The position numbers and the translations under genes were made by a program. The notes beneath the pieces are model-generated. The model saw nothing but the letters and a program-made list of their open reading frames with translations, did not search any database and was not told the origin of the DNA. A DNA stretch of 64,000 nt from Aphidius gifuensis (taxonomy: Eukaryota; Arthropoda; Insecta; Hymenoptera; Braconidae): the NCBI RefSeq assembly GCF_014905175.1, contig NC_057791.1:10116492-10180491 (forward strand). The letters are read 5' to 3'. Positions 56,271-64,000 of this stretch are shown piece by piece. Positions within the stretch are counted from its first letter, which is position 1. Every line of letters begins with the position of its first letter.

Positions 56271-57197
56271 CTTTTGAATGATAAAATTTAATAAAACAAA
56301 TAATACATTTAAATTTCATTTATATTTAACAATTAAACATTGTCAATTAAAAAAATTATCCAGACTATTCTGTCTGACTGATAATCCTGATTTTGATTTG
56401 AGACTATTTATGGTATTTTTAAACAATACTAATGATGAATATCTGGATTTGAACTACTTTTTTTACTACACTGGTGTACCAGGCTACATAATTATGTGAG
56501 CTTAATGTTATAAATCATTGAACAATTCAATCAATCAGATCAAGGTTTCATCGTGATTGTTCTGGAGAAGAAAAAAAAAACAGTAAATAAAATATCAGCA
56601 AGTCATTATTTATTTATGATAAACATTGAATAATGAATATTATTTTATATTGCCCTACATAATTCTGTTGACCTCTAGATTTTTGTTTATTTATTTTAAT
56701 TAATTTAATAAATAAATTCTATCTATATTTTATTAAATAATAACAAGAATATGAGGTTAGTTGTACTGACATATAAACAATACCAATACGTTATATTTTG
56801 TGTTTACATGAAAATATTAAAGATGCTTTTTTGTAAACCCACCTTAAAGTTACTGCCCCTTACCCCGCTTCCTGCACCATGTATAATATTTTATAATGGC
56901 CGGACCGGGCTTCCGTATGATTGACTGTCAAAATATCAAATTGTCAACAAATAAGAAAGGTTATATTTTTATTTATTTTTAATGTGTTTGTATTTTGTAA
57001 GCAAGTTGGTACAGCTGAAACAATTTCAAGAAACGATTAAAACGCCGCCTTATGTGAACTTTTCCTTCCATAGCGCTATGGGCAGTGTTGGGTAAATGGT
57101 CGATTTTTGGGTTTAATACTTTCATACCGGTATGAAAGTATGAAAGTATGAAACTCAGGAACGCCCCCTATGGCATCAAAATTGTCTACCATACCAG

Positions 57198-57359
57198 CAC
57201 CCGTATTCACAGGGCATTACAATTTAGGGCTTTTTTCATCCACCGGTGGCGCTTGTGGAGCTTTTATATGTAAAATCTATATAAAAAAAATTTTATAAGC
57301 GCCATCAGTGGCAAAAAGAAGCCCTAAATTGTATAAAATTTGCCCTGAGAATACGGGTG
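57198..57359. mobile_element. MITE-A, TSD CAG, with empty site at 44 kb
   Basis: CACCCGTATTCACAGGGC and GAATACGGGTG ends with CAG at 57195-57197 and 57360-57362. The sister sequence at about 44055-44072 reads ATACCAGCATAAAACTC without the MITE. Confidence 0.9.
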
Positions 57360-57539
57360 CAGCATAAAACTCTCGAATGTCAAATTTTTTGTTGATATAT
57401 TAATAGATGTATTACAGAATAAACAAATAATATGAACAATATTTGATTATAAAAACAACAACAGTAATGTATTTTAATTTATTTGAACAGATAATAAGCT
57501 ATTGACAAATGGCTAAGAAACGGATGTAGCTTCCCTGTC

Positions 57540-58640
57540 AATTTCTAAAGAATTAATTCAGCCAAAGTAATTAACATCCTTTCCTTAGCTACCATTTTTC
57601 CCATAGCTTTTTATTATAATTTAAATAAATAAATGGTCATAGGAAAAATGGTAGCTAAGGAAAGGAAGTTGTCACATGTTAATTCATACGAAATTAATTT
57701 TGCCAAAGAAATTAACATGCAGGCAACATCCTTTCCTTAGCTACCGTTTTTTTCTATGACCATTTATTTATTTAAATAAATAAAAAGCTATAGGGAAAAT
57801 GGTAGCTAAGGAAAGGAAGTTGTCACATGTTAATTTTTACGAAATTGATTTTGCCAAAGAAATAAACATGCAGGCAACATCCTTTCCTTAGCTAATATTT
57901 TTCCCATAGCTTTTTATTTATTTAAATAAATAAATGGTCATAGGAAAAATGGTAGCTAAGGAAAGGAAGTTGTCACATGTTAATTTATACGAAATTAATT
58001 TTGCCAGAGAAATTAACATGCAGGCAACATCCTTTCCTTGGATAATATTTTTCCCATAGCTCTTTATTTATTTAAATAAATAAATGGTCATAGGAAAAAT
58101 GGTAGCTAAGGAAAGGAAGTTGTCACATGTTAATTCATACGAAATTAATTTTGCCAAAGAAATTAACATGCAGGCAACATCCTTTCCTCAGCTACCATTT
58201 TTCCTATGACCATTTTTTTATTTAAATAAATAAAGAGCTATGGGAAAAATATTATCCAAGGAAAGGATGTTGCCTGCATGTTAATTTCTCTGTCAAAATT
58301 AATTTCGTATAAATTAACATGTGACAACTTCCTTTCCTTAGCTACCATTTTCCTTATAGCTTTTTATTTGTTTAAATTAATAAAAAGCTATGGGAAAAGT
58401 ATTAGCTACGGAAAGGATGTTGTTTGTATATTCTTTTGGCTAAATTAATATTTTATGAATTAACATGTAAACAACATCCTGTCCATAGACATTTTTCCAA
58501 TAGGTTTTTACATAAATAAAAAAATAAAAAACTATGGAAAAAATAACTAAGGAAGGGTGTTGCCACATATTGATTTATAAAGAATTAATTGAGCCAAAGA
58601 AATTAACAGGTAAGCCTCATCCTTCCTTAGACATTTGTCA
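57540..58640. repeat. Tandem 150-bp TAGCTAAGG-variant hairpins
   Basis: GTTGTCACATGTTAATT recurs at 57673, 57824, 57974 and 58124, a 150-bp period. Each unit pairs ATGGTAGCTAAGGAAAGGA with its complement across GAAATTAACATGCAGG. The last units are more diverged. Confidence 0.8.
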
Positions 58641-59074
58641 ATAGTTTTTAATATATTCAATAAATTTATTACTACTGACAAAAGTCTGAGAAAAGGATGA
58701 AGATTATTACTATTATGCTATAATTAAAGGAATGATATTCTTAAATTTAAATTATGAGCAATTCAAAATGGTGTGTGACGTAATATACGAAAAATTCCTA
58801 CAGATGGCGCTACTAACGTGGTATGAAAGTATGAAACCTCCGCGGTATAATACCGGTATTATACCGAGGTTTACGACCGGTATGATACCGCGGTATTATA
58901 CAAACCCAACACTGGCTATGGCATAGAACTTGGTCGAAAAACTATGCTAGTGGCCACAAGCCAAGAAGACTAGAGACCAGGAGAGGCCGAAAGCGCCTCT
59001 CTGTGGCCAAATGTACAAGCCTTATTTCACGACATATTTTGTCCCATTCCCAATGTACATAGTTGACTCTCCTG

Positions 59075-59236
59075 CAGTCCAATTCACAGGGCAAATTTTT
59101 CACAATTTAGGGCTTTTTTTTGCCATTGATGGCGCTTATAAAATTTTTTTTATATAGATTTTACATATAAAAGCTCCACAAGCGCCACCGGTGGATGAAA
59201 AAAGCCCTAAATTGTAATGCCCTGTGAATACGGGTG
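59075..59236. mobile_element. MITE-A hybrid, TSD CTG
   Basis: Left end CAGTCCAATTCACAGGG and right end GAATACGGGTG, so one end of each terminal type. CTG is at 59072-59074 and 59237-59239. Confidence 0.85.
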
Positions 59237-59239
59237 CTG

Positions 59240-59402
59240 CAGTCCAATTCACAGGGCATTACAATTTAGGGCTTTTTTTCACCACTCACGGCGCTTGTGA
59301 AGCTTTTGTATGTAAAATCTATATAAAAAAAATTTTTACAAGCGCCATCAGCGGCAAAAAAAAGCCCTAATTTGTAAAAAATTTGCCCTGTGAATTGGAC
59401 TG
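59240..59402. mobile_element. MITE-A, tandem neighbour
   Basis: CAGTCC and GGACTG ends. It begins immediately after the CTG that bounds the previous copy, and the right flank is CAG. Confidence 0.8.
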
Positions 59403-59430
59403 CAGGTTTCTAGTCTTCTTGCCACAAGCC

Positions 59431-59788
59431 TTTACATATTTTTAGTTTTTCATCAACTAGTAAAAAAAGTGCTAACTTAGTCAATAATTTAATAAACCCA
59501 AGATTTTTAATTATCATTATGTGATGTTCAAAACATGAATCTTAAAGTTACAATTATTTGTCTCATCAAATTTTTATTGATTTGTGGTAATTTATTATGA
59601 ATAATGAGTTTTACATATAAAACAAAGTATTAATTTTTTTTTTCCTTCAAAACTACAATGCATAAGTTATTTATAAAGTTCATTTATAAATTGTTATATA
59701 GTAATTCATTGGTGACATACAAAACCATAAACATAATAACAAATACGAATTAAGATTGTAATAATACAAATAATATATAATCGAAGAA
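59431..59788. other. Upstream region of the Toll-like gene
   Basis: AT-rich and free of recognised TEs. It presumably holds the promoter. No TATA-initiator pair stands out from the background. Confidence 0.4.
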
Positions 59789-59938
59789 ATGAAAAATTGG
59801 CATTATATGAATTACCTAGATTTTGCCAAAAAAACTAGATTTCGTAAAAAAAAAAAACTAACAAAAAAGCTTGACGAAATGGGAGATGATTTAAATCTTA
59901 ATGAGATATTAATAAAGCAAAATAAATCAAACACATAA
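59789..59938 (+). CDS. Upstream ORF of 49 codons before the Toll-like gene
   Basis: The ATG at 59789 opens a lysine-rich frame (MKNWHYMNYLDFAKK...) that stops 4 nt before the receptor ATG at 59943, in a different frame. No domain is recognised. If transcribed with the receptor mRNA it would act as a uORF. It could instead be a chance frame, or 5' UTR if the transcript starts later. Confidence 0.3.
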   Translation: MKNWHYMNYLDFAKKTRFRKKKKLTKKLDEMGDDLNLNEILIKQNKSNT

Positions 59939-59942
59939 AATA

Positions 59943-62900
59943 ATGAAGACTAGCAGGAACGTACGATTTCTGGTATCAATTTTGAAACTTGCATGGTGTA
60001 CATTACTTACTGATAATAATACTTTATTATCAACTGCAACATTGCTACAAAAATTGGATATACCTGGACACTGTGTAGAGAACAGTGATACTTCCCTTAC
60101 ATGTGTTTATCATAATCTGTATAATGAGAGTATATCAAAATATAATTTTTCACAAATTACTAAAGACAATATAAAATCATTAAATATAATTTGTAAGAAT
60201 TCAGATAATCAAATAAGAGTTGATAATTTCGAATATTTATGGAAATTACGTGAACTCAGTATAAATGGGTGTAAGTTGATATATCGGCCTGAAAAATTAC
60301 TTAATTGTTTTTATAATTTGAGAAATTTAACAATTAAAAATTCATACGATATTGAATATAATATTTTTTTTAATCTTATAACTGGTGTCTTTAATATGAC
60401 ACCTTTTATAGAAAAAATTGATTTATCATTCAATAAATTATGGCAATTGCCTGAAAGTATTTTTTGTAATCTAAAAAACTTAATTGATCTTAATATTTCA
60501 TCGAATAATCTTAAGGATATCAAAGAATTTGGTTTTTATGATATAACTACATTGGAAAGTCAATCTAATGAAACGTACAAAGAATTATTGAAATTAAGCA
60601 CTACTTCAAGATGTTTATTAGATATACAAAATTTGGATGCATCAAACAACAAAATATCGGTTTTATCAGCATTTGGATTTTCAAAATTGAAACGATTAAA
60701 TACACTCAATGTTTCTAGCAATATTATAAATATTGTTGATGACAATGCATTGCATGGCTTAAGATATCTTAAAATATTTGATTTATCAAGTAATAAAATT
60801 GTTGCACTACCAGCATTAATGTTTAATGATGCTAGAAATACAATTAAAGAATTATGGCTTCAAAATAATTCAATAAAAGCACTAGCACCCGGTCTTTTTA
60901 TTGAAATGAATCAATTAGTGTCTCTAGATTTATCAATGAATGAATTGACCAGTTCTTGGTTAAATTCTAATACATTTTATGGTTTAATACGTCTTGTTTT
61001 ATTGAATTTATCCTGGAATAAACTAACAAATATTGATTCAGAATTATTTAAAGATCTTTATACATTACAAATACTTGATTTACATCATAATCATATAAAA
61101 ATGATACCATCAAATACATTTTTATCAATGAATAATCTTCACACATTAAATCTTGCACATAATAATTTAAATTATCTTGATGCATATTCATTGAATGGTT
61201 TGTATGCTGTATCATTGGTTTATTTTGATTCAAATTCTTTAACGAGTATTCATAACGATGCTTTTTCAAATTGTTCAAGTATGCAAGATTTAAATCTTGC
61301 AGGTAATAATTTAAAAAATATACCCATTGCATTAAATAACATGAGAATGTTAAAAACACTTGACATTGGAGAAAATAAGATCGATAAATTAACTGGTTTT
61401 CATGGTATGCCAAATCTTTATGGATTACGTATAATTGGTAATAATATTGTTCATATAAAAAATAATGATTTATCACAATTAACGTCATTACAAATTCTTA
61501 ATTTATCTAGAAATAAAATTACTAGTATTCAAAGTTTAGCATTTCAAAATAATAAAATGCTTCAAGCAATACGACTTGATCGTAATAATCTTAAAAATAT
61601 TTCTGATATTTTTACAAATATATCCAGTATTATTTGGCTTAATATTTCTGACAATATGATAACAGAATTAGAATATACTAATTTACCAATAAATATTCAA
61701 TGGTTAGATTTGCATAAAAATCAAATAAATCATGTTAGCATTGCTCCAAAAACATTTCATCTTCAATCATTAGATTTATCATTTAATAAATTAACAAAAA
61801 TACATCCAAATTCATTGCCAGATTCAATAGAATTACTTCTTATGAATAATAATAAACTTCATACAATTGAACCACAAACATTTCATAATAAAGTAAATTT
61901 AACACGTGTTGATTTATATGCAAATCAAATAATGAAAATGGATTTTTCTGTATTTCATTTGAATCATATTAATGATGGTCATAAATTACCAGAATTTTAT
62001 ATCGGTGGTAATCCATTAGTATGTGATTGTACAATGGAATGGTTACAAAGAATAAATTCATTACAAATTGGAAAATATCCAATAATAATGGATCTTGATT
62101 CTGTATATTGTCAACTTCCTTATAATAGATATTATTCATTTATTCCAATATTAGATGCAAAACCATCACAATTTCTTTGTACGTATACAGTTCATTGTTT
62201 TGCTCTATGTCATTGTTGTGATTTTGATGCTTGTGATTGTGAAATGACATGTCCAACAAACTGCACATGTTATCATGATGAATCATGGGCATCAAATGTT
62301 GTTGATTGTTCAAATTCAGGCTATAATTATTTGCCTGATTGTTTACCAATGGATGCAACTGAAGTATATTTAGATGGTAATGATTTTGGTGAATTAATAT
62401 CACACTCATTTATTGGTCGTAAAAATTTACAAATACTTTATACAAATAATAGTAATATAAAAACTATATATAATCATACATTCAGTGGTTTAAAACGACT
62501 CATAATACTTCATCTTGAAAATAATAAAATAACACAACTAAGTGATATTGAATTACAACCACTTGAAAATCTTAAAGAATTATATCTTCAAAATAATAAA
62601 CTTTATTACATTGATGACGACCTATTTTTAGCTTTACATCATCTTGAAGTATTAAATTTAAGAGGTAATTATTTACGTACATTCGGTATTTGGCAACTTA
62701 ATTTTAATCCTTATCTTGTGGAAATAAGCATTTCAAATAATCCTTGGATGTGTGAGTGTACATACATTAAAAAAATGTATGAATGGATATCAAATAACAA
62801 AAATAAAATTTTAGATTTCAATTTAATAACATGTGAATTCAATATTTCAATTAATGAATCTACAATTGATTGTACAATGATTACAGAAACAACATCAATT

Positions 62901-63554
62901 GAAAAAATTCAATTAAAAATGTATCTATCATTTGGTCTTATAATCTTTGTCATGATAATTTTACTATTCAATTTAATTAAGTATCGCATATCTATAAAAA
63001 CATGGATTGCAAACAAGTGTGCTTTTCGAATGTGCTACAAAACAGCTGCATTTGAAGACAGTGAAAAACCATTTGATGCTTATATTTCATATTCAGCTGT
63101 TGACGAAATTTTTGTTTCCCAAGTACTGGTACCAGGTTTATCTTCATACAGACTTTGTTTACATTATCGTAATTTAAGCTCTGATGCAAATTTAACTGAT
63201 GCTGTAACAGAAGCAGCTGATGCATCTAGACGTACAATTCTTATTTTGTCAAGTAATTTTCTTAATGGTGAATGGGCAAGATTTGAGTTTAAAATAGCAT
63301 TAAAAAATGCATTAACAAAAAAAGGACGTTCAGTTATATTACTTTGTATTGGTGGAGTTTGTTTTGATGATTTAGATGTTGATTTTAAAAAAAAAATATC
63401 TCACCATACTGTCATTGACTGGGATGATAAACTTTTTTGGCAAAAATTAAAATTTGCTATGCCAGAAATTATACCAACACCAGTAATGGAAAGACCATTG
63501 TCTTCATCAACTTCACCGTCGTCTCCTATGCATCATGCATTGTGGACTTCTTAA
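59943..63554 (+). CDS. Toll-like receptor, insect long class, single exon
   Basis: 1203 codons without introns. A hydrophobic stretch at residues ~9-23 is a likely signal peptide. About twenty leucine-rich repeats (LxxLxLxxNxL, residues ~90-685) end in a cysteine-capped C-flank (NPLVCDCTMEWL, ~690-745). Next come an N-flank CPTNCTC (~768-785), more LRRs, a second C-flank (NPWMCECTYIKKMYEWI, ~930-980), a transmembrane helix (~993-1015) and a TIR domain (~1042-1178) with box 1 FDAYISYS and box 3 FW. This multi-cysteine architecture and lack of introns match Toll-2/6/7/8/10-type receptors. I cannot choose a paralogue. Box 2 reads HYRNLSSDANL, lacking the usual Pro and Gly of the BB loop. The C-terminal tail after TIR is short. 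Poly(A) signal AATAAA at about 63599. Confidence 0.92.
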   Translation: MKTSRNVRFLVSILKLAWCTLLTDNNTLLSTATLLQKLDIPGHCVENSDTSLTCVYHNLYNESISKYNFSQITKDNIKSLNIICKNSDNQIRVDNFEYLWKLRELSINGCKLIYRPEKLLNCFYNLRNLTIKNSYDIEYNIFFNLITGVFNMTPFIEKIDLSFNKLWQLPESIFCNLKNLIDLNISSNNLKDIKEFGFYDITTLESQSNETYKELLKLSTTSRCLLDIQNLDASNNKISVLSAFGFSKLKRLNTLNVSSNIINIVDDNALHGLRYLKIFDLSSNKIVALPALMFNDARNTIKELWLQNNSIKALAPGLFIEMNQLVSLDLSMNELTSSWLNSNTFYGLIRLVLLNLSWNKLTNIDSELFKDLYTLQILDLHHNHIKMIPSNTFLSMNNLHTLNLAHNNLNYLDAYSLNGLYAVSLVYFDSNSLTSIHNDAFSNCSSMQDLNLAGNNLKNIPIALNNMRMLKTLDIGENKIDKLTGFHGMPNLYGLRIIGNNIVHIKNNDLSQLTSLQILNLSRNKITSIQSLAFQNNKMLQAIRLDRNNLKNISDIFTNISSIIWLNISDNMITELEYTNLPINIQWLDLHKNQINHVSIAPKTFHLQSLDLSFNKLTKIHPNSLPDSIELLLMNNNKLHTIEPQTFHNKVNLTRVDLYANQIMKMDFSVFHLNHINDGHKLPEFYIGGNPLVCDCTMEWLQRINSLQIGKYPIIMDLDSVYCQLPYNRYYSFIPILDAKPSQFLCTYTVHCFALCHCCDFDACDCEMTCPTNCTCYHDESWASNVVDCSNSGYNYLPDCLPMDATEVYLDGNDFGELISHSFIGRKNLQILYTNNSNIKTIYNHTFSGLKRLIILHLENNKITQLSDIELQPLENLKELYLQNNKLYYIDDDLFLALHHLEVLNLRGNYLRTFGIWQLNFNPYLVEISISNNPWMCECTYIKKMYEWISNNKNKILDFNLITCEFNISINESTIDCTMITETTSIEKIQLKMYLSFGLIIFVMIILLFNLIKYRISIKTWIANKCAFRMCYKTAAFEDSEKPFDAYISYSAVDEIFVSQVLVPGLSSYRLCLHYRNLSSDANLTDAVTEAADASRRTILILSSNFLNGEWARFEFKIALKNALTKKGRSVILLCIGGVCFDDLDVDFKKKISHHTVIDWDDKLFWQKLKFAMPEIIPTPVMERPLSSSTSPSSPMHHALWTS

Positions 63555-63604
63555 CATATCAGGTAGTTATATGAATATTTGATAAGTTTTTTATTTTAAA
63601 TAAA

Positions 63605-63925
63605 TTTCATTTTTTTTATTCATTTTCAGAATTAACTACTGGTGAATGTTAAGTCAGCAATCGGTTTATCAATGATAAAAAATTACAATTTTATTCAACA
63701 AATAACTATGGAATCTTTCAAATTTCTTTTGCAACCATTCTTCAACTAATGCTACTATGTATTCACTTTCATCGTATAAACGTTGATTATTTAAATTTAA
63801 ATCTAATATAAATTTGATAGAGCGAATGCTTTTAATAAAAGATTACATATTTTTAATACATTATTCCAGATCATGTAAATGAATGATTAAGCCAATTGAA
63901 TTCTTTGAATCAAAAAGTTTTGTAA

Positions 63926-63960
<35 letters not shown>

Positions 63961-64000
63961 CAGTATTAAATTATAAAAAATAAACAGTATTAATAATTTA
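63605..64000. other. 3' flank with ATT microsatellite
   Basis: AT-rich, with (ATT)n at about 63930-63960. No gene could be supported before the window ends. Confidence 0.5.

Larger units (their letters stand above)
53604..56917. mobile_element. TACGGAAGCCCGG element carrying a host-gene fragment
   Basis: TACGGAAGCCCGGTCCGGCC at both ends, with arms of more than 200 bp once the nested element is removed (GGGGCAGTAACTTTAAGG, then TGTAAACACAAAATATAAC). TGATTG flanks it on both sides (53598-53603, 56918-56923). The complete MITE-D copy has that sequence once. The interior holds two direct copies of a ~310-bp block (54700-55010, 55120-55440), an inverted relative (about 56500-56720) and, on minus, four exons of a CEP120-like gene. 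Confidence 0.8.
57083..58914. mobile_element. CAGTGTTGGG hAT-like element
   Basis: CAGTGTTGGGTAAATGG left end and CCCAACACTG right end are classic hAT-type termini. Flanks GCTATGGG (57075-57082) and GCTATGGC (58915-58922) match at seven of eight. Subterminal GTATGAAA and TACCGGTAT words, a nested MITE-A, and a tandem TAGCTAAGG array fill it. No transposase. Confidence 0.8.
58962..59421. mobile_element. AAGAAG-type hAT-like element, TSD CCACAAGC
   Basis: CAAGAAGACTAGAGACC left end and TTTCTAGTCTTCTTG right end. CCACAAGC is at 58954-58961 and 59422-59429, inside MITE-D. It holds two MITE-A copies. Confidence 0.85.
53331..59430. mobile_element. MITE-D exploded by nested insertions
   Basis: Alignment to the 52428-52906 copy shows that D sequence is present in three blocks plus the final end (53331-53603, 56918-57082, 58915-58961, 59422-59430). 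The gaps are the elements at 53604, 57083 and 58962. An originally ~480-bp MITE now spans 6.1 kb. Confidence 0.8.

Noticed and set aside
56278..56499. 73-codon plus frame beside the captured exons
   Set aside because: It contains a phrase that could be coding (LRLFMVFLNNTNDEY), but there is no splice context or family match, so not called.
60311..63225. Antisense frames within the Toll-like gene (for example 61048-61488)
   Set aside because: Shadows of the strong coding bias on the plus strand. The peptides are low complexity and unlike known proteins.

Overview
The window is AT-rich nuclear DNA of an animal, almost certainly an insect. Genes have short introns (76-323 bp), the Toll-type receptor is of the insect long class in a single exon, and transposable-element (TE) debris fills most of the space between genes. 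A hymenopteran such as a parasitoid wasp would fit the composition, but nothing here fixes the order. There are no bacterial features and no CRISPR array.

Four host genes can be supported. (1) 10605-12079 (+) is an HSPBAP1-like JmjC protein in four exons. (2) 30140-31664 (+) is a cytosolic 5'-nucleotidase III in five exons. (3) 33034-32209 (-) is Mediator subunit MED31 in three exons, convergent with the nucleotidase. (4) 59943-63554 (+) is an intronless, divergent Toll-like receptor of 1203 residues with a TIR domain. They show no functional linkage and look like ordinary neighbours spread apart by TEs.

Layout. 1-10.5 kb: MITEs, a solo LTR and foldback repeats, including a three-deep nest just upstream of the JmjC gene. 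13.4-20.5 kb: more MITEs, then a composite holding Gypsy fragments (a protease-bearing piece on minus, an integrase ORF on plus and two nearly identical LTRs in inverted orientation). 20.5-30 kb: foldback arrays, a hAT-like element, a 2.4-kb element with 9-bp target-site duplications (TSDs) carrying a nested 1.1-kb element, and several MITEs. 33.5-42.5 kb: foldback arrays split by a CMC/EnSpm-like transposon remnant that is itself interrupted by a hAT-like MITE. 42.5-50.6 kb: further large inverted-repeat elements. 50.7-59.4 kb: a deep nest of at least eight insertions, one of which carries four exons of a CEP120-like gene.

The most unusual theme is that many elements are built from one short family-specific word repeated in both orientations: CCGGAGAAA, CTTGATCAAGA, TAGCTAAGGAAA, TACCAGTAGATT, CTTGTACAA, GATCTAA, TCAATAGCAAG, GTCGAAA, ACTACAAATT, CTTAAAAAA, AATACCGTATT, TATAGAATT, GTCACA. 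Several share CCC...GGG termini and 2-bp TSDs. A second well-resolved family (14 copies of a ~165-bp MITE with CAC or CAG termini) makes 3-bp CNG TSDs, shown by filled and empty sites inside this window. The coordinates of nested elements come from reading TSDs and inverted repeats by eye. Superfamily names are inferences.
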